From assembly GCF_000192575.1 (NCBI RefSeq), contig NZ_GL876933.1:763338-827337 (forward strand): a stretch of DNA of 64,000 bases, in the 5' to 3' direction. The DNA is from Novosphingobium nitrogenifigens DSM 19370 (GTDB taxonomy: Bacteria; Pseudomonadota; Alphaproteobacteria; Sphingomonadales; Sphingomonadaceae). Positions 16,994 through 24,996 of this stretch are shown here, in pieces. The position numbers and the translations under genes were made by a program. The notes under the pieces were generated by a model. The model was not told the origin of the DNA. It did no database searches and was given only the letters and a program-made list of their open reading frames with translations. Position 1 is the first letter of the stretch, and each line of letters opens with the position of its first letter.

Positions 16994-17932
16994 TTACTCT
17001 CCGCTATCGTCGCCCGAAACGGGGGCATGGAGGCGCAGTCGTGTCAACCGCCGCTCGTCGCCGTCCGTCACTTCGATCTTCCAGCCGCTTTCGTGGTCCA
17101 GCACACGCCCCACCGGCGGCACTTCGCCCGCCAGCATCACTGCCAGCCCGCCGAGCGTATCCACATCCTCGTCGGTGATGGCAAGCCGGGGATCTACCCT
17201 TTTGCCCACTTCGTCGAGTTCGATCCGCGCATCGGCGTCCCAGGTGTCGGCATCGATCCGGCGCAACAGGTCGACCGGGGCGTCGTCGTGCTCGTCCTCG
17301 ATCTCTCCGACGATTTCCTCGACCAGATCCTCGATGGTGATGATCCCGTCGGTGCCCGAATATTCGTCGATGACGATGGCAAGGTGCGTGCGGCTCGACC
17401 GCATGTCGCCAAGCACGTCGAGAGCGCCGCGTGCCTGCGGCACGAACAGCGGCTGGCGCATCAGCTTCGACCAGTCGGTCGGCCCGCCGCGCCCCTTGAG
17501 CGCCATGTCGGCAACGATCGGGAACACGTCCTTGATGTGGACCATGCCGATTACTTCATCGAGCGATTCGCGATAGATAGGCATCCGGCTGTGGCCGTGT
17601 TCGGCAAAGGCCGCCACCAGTTCGGCGAAACTGGCCGTCGATGGGACTGCCACGATCTCGCCACGCGGAATGGCGACGTCGTCGGCGTCGTGTTCGCTGA
17701 AATGCAGAAGGTTCTTCATCATCTGCCGTTCGAGCGGCAGGAGATCGCCCTTGGCGTCGACCGTCTGGGCCGGATCGCCTTCGTGTTCCTCGATCGCCTC
17801 CTCGATCTGCGCGCGCAGCGACTGATCGGGATCGGATCCCCGGAAAAACGCCTTCAGAGTGCGCCAGAGCGCGTGGCTACTCTCGCCTTCGCCCGATCGG
17901 CTCTCGCCGCCGGACCCGTTGCCCTCGGGCAC
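16994..17932 (-). CDS. corC: CorC/HlyC-type CBS-domain protein
   Basis: A 312-residue cytoplasmic CorC-like protein: an N-terminal Q-E-rich helix region, two CBS domains (about 85-215, with MVHIKDVFPIV and AIVIDEYSGTDGIITIEDLVEEIVGEI) and a C-terminal CorC_HlyC transporter-associated domain (about 225-300). Such proteins modulate magnesium/cobalt efflux or membrane traffic. The frame is open to an ATG at 18079 that overlaps ybeY, but a GTG at 17932 is preferred: AGGGGAG lies 9 nt before it, the resulting VPEGNGSGG start resembles relatives, and the skipped stretch holds two palindromic repeats that look non-coding. It follows ybeY and phoH, as in many proteobacteria. Confidence 0.88.
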   Translation of the reverse strand: MPEGNGSGGESRSGEGESSHALWRTLKAFFRGSDPDQSLRAQIEEAIEEHEGDPAQTVDAKGDLLPLERQMMKNLLHFSEHDADDVAIPRGEIVAVPSTASFAELVAAFAEHGHSRMPIYRESLDEVIGMVHIKDVFPIVADMALKGRGGPTDWSKLMRQPLFVPQARGALDVLGDMRSSRTHLAIVIDEYSGTDGIITIEDLVEEIVGEIEDEHDDAPVDLLRRIDADTWDADARIELDEVGKRVDPRLAITDEDVDTLGGLAVMLAGEVPPVGRVLDHESGWKIEVTDGDERRLTRLRLHAPVSGDDSGE

Positions 17933-18013
17933 TTTGCTGAACTCCCCTGCAAGACTGATGCACGGCGCGGCGACAGGCCGCCCGGCGGGACCATGCCCGA
18001 TCCGAAGCTCCGG

Positions 18014-18045
18014 CCCGAAATTCGGGACAGCCCCCGAAATTCGGG
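18014..18045. repeat. Tandem palindromes CCCGAAATTCGGG
   Basis: Two identical 13-nt palindromes, at 18014-18026 and 18033-18045, are spaced 19 nt start to start, about two helical turns. They lie between ybeY and the preferred corC start. They may be an operator for a dimeric regulator, or a transcript hairpin element. Confidence 0.7.
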
Positions 18046-18075
18046 AAAGCCGTTGCGTCGGATCAGGCGTTGAAT

Positions 18076-18570
18076 TCATGCATATGGGTCGGCGATGCCC
18101 AGGAGCGCAAGCGCCTTCCGCTCCAGACCTTCCATTTCCTCGGCATCGGCCTCGCCGGTCTCGTGGTCGTACCCGGCAAGATGGAGCAGGCCATGGACGA
18201 TGAGGTGGCTGGTATGGGCGTCCTGCGTCACGCCTTTTTCCACCGCCTCGCGTGCGCAGACGCCGTGGGCCAGGATGAGGTCGCCGAGCATGGCCGGGGC
18301 ATCGGGAGCCTCTGCCGCCGACAGGACTTCCTCGCGCGAAAGCATGGGAAACGAGAGGACATTGGTGGGTTTGTCCTTGGCCCGCCATTGCTTGTTCAAT
18401 TCATGGACTTCCTCGTCATCGGCAAGGACGAGGCTGACCAGCATGCTTTCATGGGCCAGTTCGGGGGCGACCTTTGCCGCTGCCTGGGCAGCGGCATTGG
18501 CCAGATTTTCCCAATCGGTCGTTTCGCTCCAGACCGGATCAATATCGATTTCAAGTGTCGGCGCGGTCAT
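18076..18570 (-). CDS. ybeY: Endoribonuclease YbeY
   Basis: A 164-residue YbeY, the metal-dependent RNase needed for 16S rRNA 3' maturation and ribosome quality control. The zinc site H-X3-H-X5-H is present in HLIVHGLLHLAGYDH near residues 119-133, and KPTNVLSFP is the other family signature. It overlaps the end of phoH by 4 nt (ATGA), the usual phoH-ybeY arrangement. Confidence 0.96.
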   Translation of the reverse strand: MTAPTLEIDIDPVWSETTDWENLANAAAQAAAKVAPELAHESMLVSLVLADDEEVHELNKQWRAKDKPTNVLSFPMLSREEVLSAAEAPDAPAMLGDLILAHGVCAREAVEKGVTQDAHTSHLIVHGLLHLAGYDHETGEADAEEMEGLERKALALLGIADPYA

Positions 18571-19682
18571 TCCGGCCCAATTCCTTCTTCACGGGGCAGG
18601 ATCGGCTGCGTTTCCTTGCCTTCATAGGCTTCGACGATGCGGCCGACGATGGGATGGCGCACGACGTCGGCCGTGCTGAAGCGGATCGTGCCGATCCCTT
18701 CCACCCCTTCGAGACGGCGGACCGCGTCGGCAAGGCCGCTCGCGGCAGTGCCGCCGGGCAAGTCGACCTGACGCGGGTCGCCGCAGATGACCATGCGGCT
18801 GTTCTGGCCAAAGCGCGTGAGGAACATCTTCATCTGCGCAGGCGTGGTGTTCTGCGCTTCGTCGAGAATGACGAAAGCATCGGCCAGCGTGCGGCCGCGC
18901 ATGAACGCGATCGGCGCGATTTCGATTTCGGCAGAGGCGATGCGGCGTTCGACCTGTTCGGGCGGCATGCAGTCGTAGAGCGCGTCGTAGAGCGGGCGCA
19001 GATAGGGATCGACCTTTTCCTTCATGTCGCCGGGCAGGAAGCCCAGTCGCTCGCCCGCCTCGACCGCCGGACGCGACAGGATCAGCCGTTGGACCGAGCC
19101 GTTCATCAATTGCGCGACGGCCTGTGCCACGGCGAGATAGGTCTTGCCGGTCCCGGCCGGGCCGAGCGCGAAGATCACGTCGTCACGGACCAGCGAGCGC
19201 ATGTATTCGATCTGCGTCGCCGAACGCGGCACAATCGTCTTGCGGCGGGTGCGGATCATGATCGGGGGCGTGCCTTGGGGGGCGCCGGTGATGATCCCTT
19301 CCAGAGTCGGTTCGCTCGACATCGCGATCAGCGATTCGACCGCGCCGGTATCGATTTCAAAGCCGGACATGAGGCGTTGCTGCATTCCCTTGAGTACATC
19401 GCGGGCGCGGGCAACCGAATCCTCGGGGCCCTCGATCTGGACCTTGTTGCCGCGGGCCGAAATATAGACGCCCAACCGGTTCTCGATCTGGACGAGGTTG
19501 GTGTCGAACTGGCCGAACAGCGCGCCCAGCATCGTCTGTTCCTCGAACTCTATTTCGGTCCGGGCGCGACGTTGCCGGTCGCCGCGATGATCCCCTTCGT
19601 GGGTCGCTCCATAGTGCCCGGTGGCAACGCCACCGTGATCGCGATGCGTCTCGATCGAGGCGCGGGGGAACTTGCGGGCCAT
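18567..19682 (-). CDS. phoH: PhoH-family ATPase
   Basis: A 371-residue PhoH protein: an N-terminal KH-like region (GALFGQFDTNLVQIENRLGV to about residue 110) and a P-loop ATPase domain with Walker A GPAGTGKTY and Walker B FVILDEAQN. It is thought to act with YbeY in RNA processing. The start is the ATG at 19682 (MARKFPRAS), which is preceded on the minus strand by AAGGGAG. The first 45 residues are unusually basic and low-complexity, so translation could also begin at a later ATG. Confidence 0.94.
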   Translation of the reverse strand: MARKFPRASIETHRDHGGVATGHYGATHEGDHRGDRQRRARTEIEFEEQTMLGALFGQFDTNLVQIENRLGVYISARGNKVQIEGPEDSVARARDVLKGMQQRLMSGFEIDTGAVESLIAMSSEPTLEGIITGAPQGTPPIMIRTRRKTIVPRSATQIEYMRSLVRDDVIFALGPAGTGKTYLAVAQAVAQLMNGSVQRLILSRPAVEAGERLGFLPGDMKEKVDPYLRPLYDALYDCMPPEQVERRIASAEIEIAPIAFMRGRTLADAFVILDEAQNTTPAQMKMFLTRFGQNSRMVICGDPRQVDLPGGTAASGLADAVRRLEGVEGIGTIRFSTADVVRHPIVGRIVEAYEGKETQPILPREEGIGPE

Positions 19683-19993
19683 GCGTCTCCCTTGTTTGTG
19701 TGCGTGTCCCGCCCGGCGCGTCGCGCCGTCGAGGCACAGGATCAAGATTATGCCCCGTTGTGGCAGGCGCAAGTCATCACTGCGCGAAAAGATCGTATTC
19801 GGCCTGGATTTTGCACCGGATTTTGCACCGGCATGATGCGTCAGGAGTGATCGGGGATGGGCCGCGCCGTTACGTCTGTCGCGGCGGCGCGACAGTTTTG
19901 AACGATTTCTGCGTGCTTCGTCAGGTGACCGTTCAGTTGCCGCGTGGCATCCAGAGGGCGTTGCCGGACTGTGGCAACACAAGGAGATAGATC
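19683..19993. other. Divergent intergenic region between phoH and the His-rich gene
   Basis: These 311 nt hold no convincing gene. They contain the phoH leader on the minus strand and the promoter of the small His-rich gene on the plus strand. The one visible structure is a perfect tandem duplication of GGATTTTGCACC at 19806-19817 and 19818-19829. A strong ribosome binding site AAGGAG at 19981-19986 belongs to the next gene. Confidence 0.6.
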
Positions 19994-20209
19994 ATGCGTT
20001 CGTCCGTTCTCGGGGCTCTGGCCGCTGCTGCTGCGGTTCTCTCGCTGGCTCCCGCGCTGGCTCATGCCGCGCCGCCGCCCGCCCAGGCTCATCCCACCGC
20101 GTCGGCCCATCGCGATCACGTCGTTGCCCGTCACAAAGCGGCCCGCCATCGTCATGCCGTGGTCGTGCATCACAAGCACAAGCAGGAACAGCGCAAGCAC
20201 CGCCACTGA
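19994..20209 (+). CDS. Small exported histidine-rich protein
   Basis: A 71-residue protein. The first about 25 residues form a clear signal peptide (MRSSVLGALAAAAAVLSLAP, cleavage near AHA-AP). The mature part is about 45 residues with roughly one third histidine plus many Lys/Arg, ending KHKQEQRKHRH. A strong AAGGAG lies 7 nt before the ATG, and an 11-bp hairpin follows the stop, so this is a real, independently expressed gene. His-rich periplasmic peptides can bind Zn, Ni, Cu or Co; that function is only an inference from composition. It is the only plus-strand gene inside the miaB-phoH-ybeY-corC block. I do not recognise a named family. Confidence 0.82.
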   Translation: MRSSVLGALAAAAAVLSLAPALAHAAPPPAQAHPTASAHRDHVVARHKAARHRHAVVVHHKHKQEQRKHRH

Positions 20210-20231
20210 CGGTTCCTGTTCGGCATGTCGC

Positions 20232-20260
20232 ACGCCGTGCCCCCTTCCCGGGCGCGGCGT
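20232..20260 (+). terminator. Terminator of the His-rich gene
   Basis: An 11-bp stem (20232-20242 with 20250-20260, one G-U pair) with a 7-nt loop lies 23 nt after the stop and is followed by TTTGCG. It also lies just before the end of the convergent miaB. Confidence 0.6.
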
Positions 20261-20266
20261 TTGCGT

Positions 20267-21604
20267 TCATGCGCCTGGCGTGCTGTCGATCCGGCGTCCG
20301 GCGATCGAATTGGGGCCTGCTTCGATCAGTTCGACTTCGACCAGATCGCCGATGGCGGCTTCATCGGTAAAGTGGACCGATTGAAGCCAGGGCGACTTGC
20401 CCAGCCATTGACCGGGCTGGCGTCCCCGTCGTTCGATCAGGACCTGGCACCGCTTTCCGACCGAGGCGCGATTGAAGGCCAGCTGGTCGCGGGTGATTGC
20501 CGTCTGCAACCGCTTGAGGCGGTCGTCCATGATTTCGGCGGCAATCTGATCGTCCATCGTCGCAGCGGGGGTTCCCGGACGCGGCGAATACTTGAAGCTG
20601 AAGGCTTGCGCGTAGCGGGTCGCATCGATCAGGGCGAGCGTGTCGGCAAATTCTGCTTCGGTCTCGCCGGGAAAGCCGACGATGAAATCGCCCGAGAGCG
20701 CGATGTCGGGCCGCGCGGCGCGCACGCGCTCGATGATTTTCAGATAGCTTTCCGCGCTGTGGCTGCGGTTCATCGCCTTGAGCACGCGGTCGTTGCCCGA
20801 CTGCACAGGCAAGTGCAGGAACGGCATCAGCTTGTCATTGGTGCCGTGCGCCTCGATCAACGCGTCGTCCATGTCGGCCGGGTGGCTGGTGGTATAGCGA
20901 ATGCGGGCAAGGTCGGGCAGGCGCGCCAGTTCGGCGGCAAGCCCGGCAAGGCCGATCGTGCGGCCCTTGTCGTCTTCGCCGTGCCAGGCGTTGACGTTTT
21001 GTCCGAGCAAGGTGATCTCGCGCGCGCCGCCTTCGACCAGAAGTCGCGCTTCCTCGACCAGATCGGCGTATGGGCGCGAGATTTCCGCGCCGCGCGTATA
21101 AGGCACGACACAATAGGTGCAGAACTTGTCGCAGCCTTCCTGAATGGTGAGGAACGCCGAGGGGCCCGATTTGCGCCGCTGAGGGAGGGCCGCGAATTTC
21201 GCTTCCGCCGGCATATCGGTTTCGGTTTCGCGCGTGCCCGATGCGGCGGCGGCCACCATGTCGGGCAGGCGGTGATAGGCCTGCGGGCCGACGACGACGC
21301 GCACTTGCGGCGCGCGGGTCATGATTTCCTCGCCTTCGGCCTGGGCGACGCAGCCCGCAACCGCGATCAGCGGATTGGAGCCGTCCTCGCGGCGCAGACG
21401 GCCGATGTCGGAATAGACCTTTTCGGTCGCCTTTTCGCGAATGTGGCAGGTGTTGAGCACGACAAGATCGGCCGCTTCGCGCTCGTCGACGGCGGTCATG
21501 CCTTGGGCGGCGAGCAATTCGGCCATGCGCTCGCCGTCATAGACGTTCATCTGGCAGCCGAAGCTCTTGACGTGAAAAGTGCGGGGCGTGGTGTCGGAAC
21601 TCAT
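20267..21604 (-). CDS. miaB: tRNA-2-methylthio-N6-dimethylallyladenosine synthase MiaB
   Basis: A 445-residue radical-SAM methylthiotransferase: N-terminal UPF0004 domain with cluster cysteines in SFGCQMN, NTCHIREKA and VAGCVAQ; radical-SAM CxxxCxxC in CDKFCTYCVVPYTRG; and a C-terminal TRAM domain (VLIERRGRQPGQWLGKSPW onward). It adds the methylthio group at A37 of tRNAs reading UNN codons. It lies 57 nt downstream of plsC on the same strand. Confidence 0.97.
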   Translation of the reverse strand: MSSDTTPRTFHVKSFGCQMNVYDGERMAELLAAQGMTAVDEREAADLVVLNTCHIREKATEKVYSDIGRLRREDGSNPLIAVAGCVAQAEGEEIMTRAPQVRVVVGPQAYHRLPDMVAAAASGTRETETDMPAEAKFAALPQRRKSGPSAFLTIQEGCDKFCTYCVVPYTRGAEISRPYADLVEEARLLVEGGAREITLLGQNVNAWHGEDDKGRTIGLAGLAAELARLPDLARIRYTTSHPADMDDALIEAHGTNDKLMPFLHLPVQSGNDRVLKAMNRSHSAESYLKIIERVRAARPDIALSGDFIVGFPGETEAEFADTLALIDATRYAQAFSFKYSPRPGTPAATMDDQIAAEIMDDRLKRLQTAITRDQLAFNRASVGKRCQVLIERRGRQPGQWLGKSPWLQSVHFTDEAAIGDLVEVELIEAGPNSIAGRRIDSTPGA

Positions 21605-21661
21605 AGGCGCCGCCCCATACGCGAGAATCGCCGGATTTAGAAGAGCGGCGCTGTTGCGGGG

Positions 21662-22525
21662 TCAGGCCGCCTGTTCGGGCGGCGCATAGCCGACCGGCGC
21701 CACGGTATGGGCAAAGGGGCGAACCTGATGGCCGAGACGCGCTTCGAGTGCAGGCAGGATGCGGCGGCGCGCTTCGGCGGCAATCGCCTTGCGCCCGGCA
21801 TGGTCGCGCGGGTCGAAGGGCTCGAGGAAGAATACTTCCAGCTTGAACGAACCGCGGCGAGCGAGGATGCGCTTGGCATTGTCGACGCCCGCTTCGGTGC
21901 CGATCCAGCCGAGCCATTCGCCGATGTCCCCACCGTAGTCGAGCACGACCGGTTGCACGAGCACACCGGCGGGCGGCGGTTCGAGCACGCGCAGCATCGA
22001 GGTCTTGAACGGCAGCAGCGACTTGCCGTCGGTGGTCGTGCCTTCGGGGAAGACGGTGATCGACCAGTTGTCGGCCAAGGCTTCCTTCAGCCGATTGACC
22101 TGATCGGCAACGCCCATGCGATCCTCGCGCGTGACGAAGACCGTGCGGTTGATGCGCGCGAGCCAGCCGACCATCGGTGCGGTGGCGAGTTCAGCCTTGG
22201 CGACGAACGCCGTGCCGCTCGCCCCGCCGAGGGCGAGAATGTCGATCCACGACAGGTGGTTGGCGATGAAGAACACATCGCGCTTCAACGGGACGCCATG
22301 CACTTTCAGGCGCGCACCGCACAGGCGGCAGGCAATGCGCAGGAAAATCTTTGGAAAGGGCGAGCCGTAATGGACCGTGCGATAGACGTAATGCAGCGGC
22401 ACGCACACGAGCAGGGCGAGAAGCAGGCCGATCCCGCGCAGGACGATGCGCATCCAGCCTGCCCAGGAAATCGGTTCGCCTCGTTCCGGGCCGACCTTGC
22501 GGTGGCGCCGGGGCTTAAGCTTCAC
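21662..22525 (-). CDS. plsC: 1-acyl-sn-glycerol-3-phosphate acyltransferase (PlsC family)
   Basis: An acyltransferase of about 287 residues making phosphatidic acid. The HX4D catalytic motif is NHLSWIDIL, and the glycerophosphate-binding motif is VFPEGTTTDG. A hydrophobic segment (MRIVLRGIGLLLALLVCVPL) anchors it to the membrane. The GTG at 22525 overlaps the 3' end of fur by 11 nt; an ATG at 22454 with AGGCTGG upstream, which would begin just before the membrane helix, is an equally plausible start. Confidence 0.9.
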   Translation of the reverse strand: MKLKPRRHRKVGPERGEPISWAGWMRIVLRGIGLLLALLVCVPLHYVYRTVHYGSPFPKIFLRIACRLCGARLKVHGVPLKRDVFFIANHLSWIDILALGGASGTAFVAKAELATAPMVGWLARINRTVFVTREDRMGVADQVNRLKEALADNWSITVFPEGTTTDGKSLLPFKTSMLRVLEPPPAGVLVQPVVLDYGGDIGEWLGWIGTEAGVDNAKRILARRGSFKLEVFFLEPFDPRDHAGRKAIAAEARRRILPALEARLGHQVRPFAHTVAPVGYAPPEQAA

Positions 22526-22937
22526 GATCGAGCTTGACACCGTAAAGTTCCATGCGGTGGTCGACGAGGCGATAGCCGAGCTTTTCGGCGATCTGGCGCT
22601 GCAGGGCTTCGAGTTCGGGGTCCACGAATTCGATGACCTTGCCGGATTCAACGTCGATGAGGTGGTCGTGGTGGGCTTCGGGCGTCGCCTCGTAACGGGC
22701 GCGACCGTCGCCGAAGTCATGGCGGTCGAGAATGCCCGCTTCCTCGAACAGGCGGACGGTCCGATAGACGGTAGCGATCGAGATGCGCGGGTCGCGGGCA
22801 ACGGCCCGCTCGTGCAGTTTCTCGACATCGGGATGGTCGTCGCTTTCCGACAGGACCTGGGCGATCACGCGACGCTGATCGGTGATGCGAAGGCCGCGTT
22901 CGGCGCAGAGAGCTTCAATGTCGATAGGCTGGTGCAC
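22515..22937 (-). CDS. fur: Ferric uptake regulator family repressor
   Basis: A 140-residue Fur-family protein starting at a GTG (22937; MHQPIDIEALC). It has the winged helix RITDQRRVIAQVL through ISIATVYRTVRLFEEAGIL and the metal-site motif HHDHLIDVESGKVIEF. It lacks the CxxC pair of the structural zinc site, which is common in alphaproteobacterial Fur/Mur. Whether it senses iron or manganese cannot be decided here. It lies between mucR and plsC, all on one strand, with its own hairpin-rich leader. Confidence 0.92.
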   Translation of the reverse strand: MHQPIDIEALCAERGLRITDQRRVIAQVLSESDDHPDVEKLHERAVARDPRISIATVYRTVRLFEEAGILDRHDFGDGRARYEATPEAHHDHLIDVESGKVIEFVDPELEALQRQIAEKLGYRLVDHRMELYGVKLDREA

Positions 22938-23008
22938 GATCGTTCCGCGTAATTTCTGGGCGCGCCAATGATAAGCCCGCGAGCAAAGACTGCAACCGGC
23001 AGTCCGAT

Positions 23009-23039
23009 CCGAAAGGTCCGGGGTGACCCGGACCTTCGG
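23009..23039. repeat. Long hairpin in the mucR-fur intergenic region
   Basis: AAGGTCCGGG (23013-23022) and CCCGGACCTT (23027-23036) form a perfect 10-bp stem with a GTGA loop. Outer CCGAA/TTCGG pairs extend it with one bulged base. A related half-palindrome (CCGGATTTCCGGG) follows at about 23047. It lies about 75 nt before the fur start. Confidence 0.6.
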
Positions 23040-23108
23040 GTCATGTCCGGATTTCCGGGAATCGGTGCCGACATCAAGGCCGCGCGGTTGCGAGCCCCAT
23101 AAACGACA

Positions 23109-23138
23109 CTGCCCGACACGCAAGCGCGCCGGGCAGTA
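23109..23138 (-). terminator. Terminator-like hairpin after mucR
   Basis: ACTGCCCG (23109-23116) pairs perfectly with CGGGCAGT (23131-23138) around a 14-nt loop. On the minus strand it lies 31 nt beyond the mucR stop and is followed by a short T-containing stretch (GTCGTTTATG). Confidence 0.5.
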
Positions 23139-23169
23139 TCATCGTCCGGAAATGATCCGGGCGAAGGGT

Positions 23170-23610
23170 TCAGGCAGCAGCCTTGCCGCGACCGCGCTTG
23201 GGCGCAGGCTTGCGGCCGAGGCCGATCTTCTTGGCCAGTTCGCGGCGCTTTTCGGCATAGGCCGGAGCGACCATCGGATAGTCGGCGGGCAGGTTCCAGC
23301 GCGCGCGATACTGTTCGGGGGTCATGTTGTAGCGGGTGGCGAGATGCCGCTTGAGCATCTTCAGCTTCTTCCCGTCTTCGAGGCAGATGATGTGATCATT
23401 CTTCACCGAAGCACGAATCGAAACAGCCGGTTCCGGCGTCGGTTCGACAGCGGCTTCTGCAGGCTTGAGACCCGCAAGCGCAGTGTAGACGTTGCTGATC
23501 AGCAACGGCAGGTCGCCAACGCTGACGCTGTTGTTGCTGACATGCGCTGCAACGATATCGGAGGTGAGGGTGATCAGCGTCTCGCGCAGATCGTTTTCAG
23601 TTTCAGACAT
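23170..23610 (-). CDS. mucR: MucR/Ros family transcriptional regulator
   Basis: A 146-residue MucR-type regulator with the C-terminal core CLEDGKKLKMLKRHLATRYNMTPEQYRARWNLPADYPMVAPAYA and a basic tail (KPAPKRGRGKAAA). MucR proteins are global nucleoid-associated repressors of envelope, motility and cell-cycle genes in Alphaproteobacteria. In the prokaryotic zinc-finger pattern C-X2-C/D-X9-H-X3-H, this protein has C76, D79 and H89 but Arg at the position of the last histidine, so zinc binding may be altered. The 205 nt upstream are AT-rich, as expected of an autoregulated MucR promoter. Confidence 0.93.
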   Translation of the reverse strand: MSETENDLRETLITLTSDIVAAHVSNNSVSVGDLPLLISNVYTALAGLKPAEAAVEPTPEPAVSIRASVKNDHIICLEDGKKLKMLKRHLATRYNMTPEQYRARWNLPADYPMVAPAYAEKRRELAKKIGLGRKPAPKRGRGKAAA

Positions 23611-23815
23611 TGCGAACCGACCTTCTTTCTGTTGAAGTTGCTTTTATGTTGTTGGCCAGATGATTGTTGTTTCTGGCTTTTTTGCCTGACTCAGGCTTTC
23701 CAGTCCCATTATGTTTGGGCCATATAGACCGAAGAAATCAATACACAATACTTCCAGACTTGCGCAATATGGAAAATGACGAAATTTTCACATTCGATGC
23801 GTTTTCTGGCAGATT
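23611..23815. promoter_or_regulatory. AT-rich mucR promoter region
   Basis: The 205 nt between mucR and rimI are the most AT-rich stretch in this part of the window, with several T-rich runs (for example GTTGTTTCTGGCTTTTTT) and a short palindrome GCCTGACTCAGGC near 23683-23695. MucR proteins favour AT-rich sites containing T-A steps, so autoregulation here is likely but inferred. No open reading frame in it is convincing. Confidence 0.45.
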
Positions 23816-24286
23816 TCATTCGATAACGAGTTCCTGGGTTATCGCGTCGATCCGATCTCCGTTCAATGCGCGATAATACCGAGGCCGAATTCCTATCGGT
23901 TGAAAGCCGTGTGCTGCATAAAGAACGCCTGCGGGATTGTTTCGCCGCATCTCGAGAAAGAGGCGTTTCTTGTTGCGCTGCCGCGCGCTTTCGATGAACC
24001 TTTTGAGCAGGATGTGTCCCAGCCCTTTTCGCCTGTGCGCAGGTGCAATGGCGAAAAGGAGTAGTTCCTCTTCGTCGAAGAGGCCTCTCGACAAGTAAAA
24101 GCCCGCAGTGTCCTTGCCCGCTTCGGGGCGATCGGACCCGTCCGATGCAATCAGTTCGTGATGGGTTCCCGCCAGCAGCAGGGCGTCGCTGACCTGACGA
24201 CGGTTCCACGCCTCTCCGTATTCGGGCGGGAACGCGCTTTGCATGACTTCCATGATACGGTCGACATCGTCGAGCGGGGGAAGCAC
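23816..24286 (-). CDS. rimI: Ribosomal protein S18-alanine N-acetyltransferase RimI-like
   Basis: A 156-residue GNAT protein next to tsaB, the usual position of rimI. The acetyl-CoA motif is FAIAPAHRRKGLGHILLKRFIESA, followed by LFLEMRRNNPAGVLYAAHGFQPIGIRPRYYRA (EVR-like and Y-x-x-x-GF signatures of RimI). The frame is open into tsaB, but a GTG at 24286 with GGAGAGA about 7 nt upstream gives a natural start 19 nt after the tsaB stop. Confidence 0.85.
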   Translation of the reverse strand: MLPPLDDVDRIMEVMQSAFPPEYGEAWNRRQVSDALLLAGTHHELIASDGSDRPEAGKDTAGFYLSRGLFDEEELLLFAIAPAHRRKGLGHILLKRFIESARQRNKKRLFLEMRRNNPAGVLYAAHGFQPIGIRPRYYRALNGDRIDAITQELVIE

Positions 24287-24305
24287 CAGGTCTCTCTCCG
24301 TGAGA

Positions 24306-24962
24306 TCAGGCCGAAAGCGTAGGGCCCTGTTCAGGGCGAGAGGCTTGTTGGCGAGGTTGGGGCAGACGCGCATCGGGCGCGCGGCCGTAGATCGGCGCGG
24401 GATCGTCGATCATGGCGTGTTCGTCGAGTGCGCCAAAGGCGCGGGCATCGGGCCACAGCGGCAAAGCGTGGGCGCCGTTGCGCGTGGCGACCGCTTCGGC
24501 CTGGCTGCCCGCGACGAGCGGCGCGCGCGTGGCGGCAATGACAGCATCGGGCACGAGCGATACGGTCGGGGCAAGGGCGCGCCCGTCCGGTCCGAAAGGC
24601 TGGAAGAACCATTCGCCGTGGCCGCCGCTCATGACGATGTCGATAGCGGTGTCGGGGTGCTGCTCGCGGGCCATCGCCGCAACGAGATCGAGGCAGCCAT
24701 AGCCGACGACGGAAGCGTTCCAGGCAAGTCCGAGCGCGCGTGCGGCGGCAAGGCCGACGCGGATACCGGTAAAGCTGCCGGGGCCGACATTGACCGCGAT
24801 CCGCTCGGCGCGCCCCGATCCGGGCAGGGCGGCGATCATGGGTACGAGGTGTTCGGCATGTCCCCGTCCGAGCTGACGGCATTCGCCCGCGACAACCTGT
24901 CCGTTCTCGAAAAGAGCGACGGAACAGGCTTCCGTCGCGCTGTCGATGACAAGAACGCGCAT
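24306..24962 (-). CDS. tsaB: tRNA threonylcarbamoyladenosine biosynthesis protein TsaB
   Basis: A 218-residue TsaB, the non-catalytic ASKHA partner of TsaD in making t6A37 in ANN-decoding tRNAs. The N-terminal MRVLVIDSATEACSVAL and the GPGSFTGIRVGLAAARAL motif are diagnostic. The Ala/Pro/Gln-rich tail beyond residue 195 is variable. It lies between nfu and rimI on the minus strand. Confidence 0.95.
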   Translation of the reverse strand: MRVLVIDSATEACSVALFENGQVVAGECRQLGRGHAEHLVPMIAALPGSGRAERIAVNVGPGSFTGIRVGLAAARALGLAWNASVVGYGCLDLVAAMAREQHPDTAIDIVMSGGHGEWFFQPFGPDGRALAPTVSLVPDAVIAATRAPLVAGSQAEAVATRNGAHALPLWPDARAFGALDEHAMIDDPAPIYGRAPDARLPQPRQQASRPEQGPTLSA

Positions 24963-24996
24963 TTCTGGGTCAGGGCCGGGCTGGATCAGGGCCGGA

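Noticed and set aside
17933-18079. N-terminal extension of corC to an ATG overlapping ybeY
   Set aside because: It would translate two palindromic repeats; the GTG at 17932 has AGGGGAG at good spacing and gives a family-like N-terminus.
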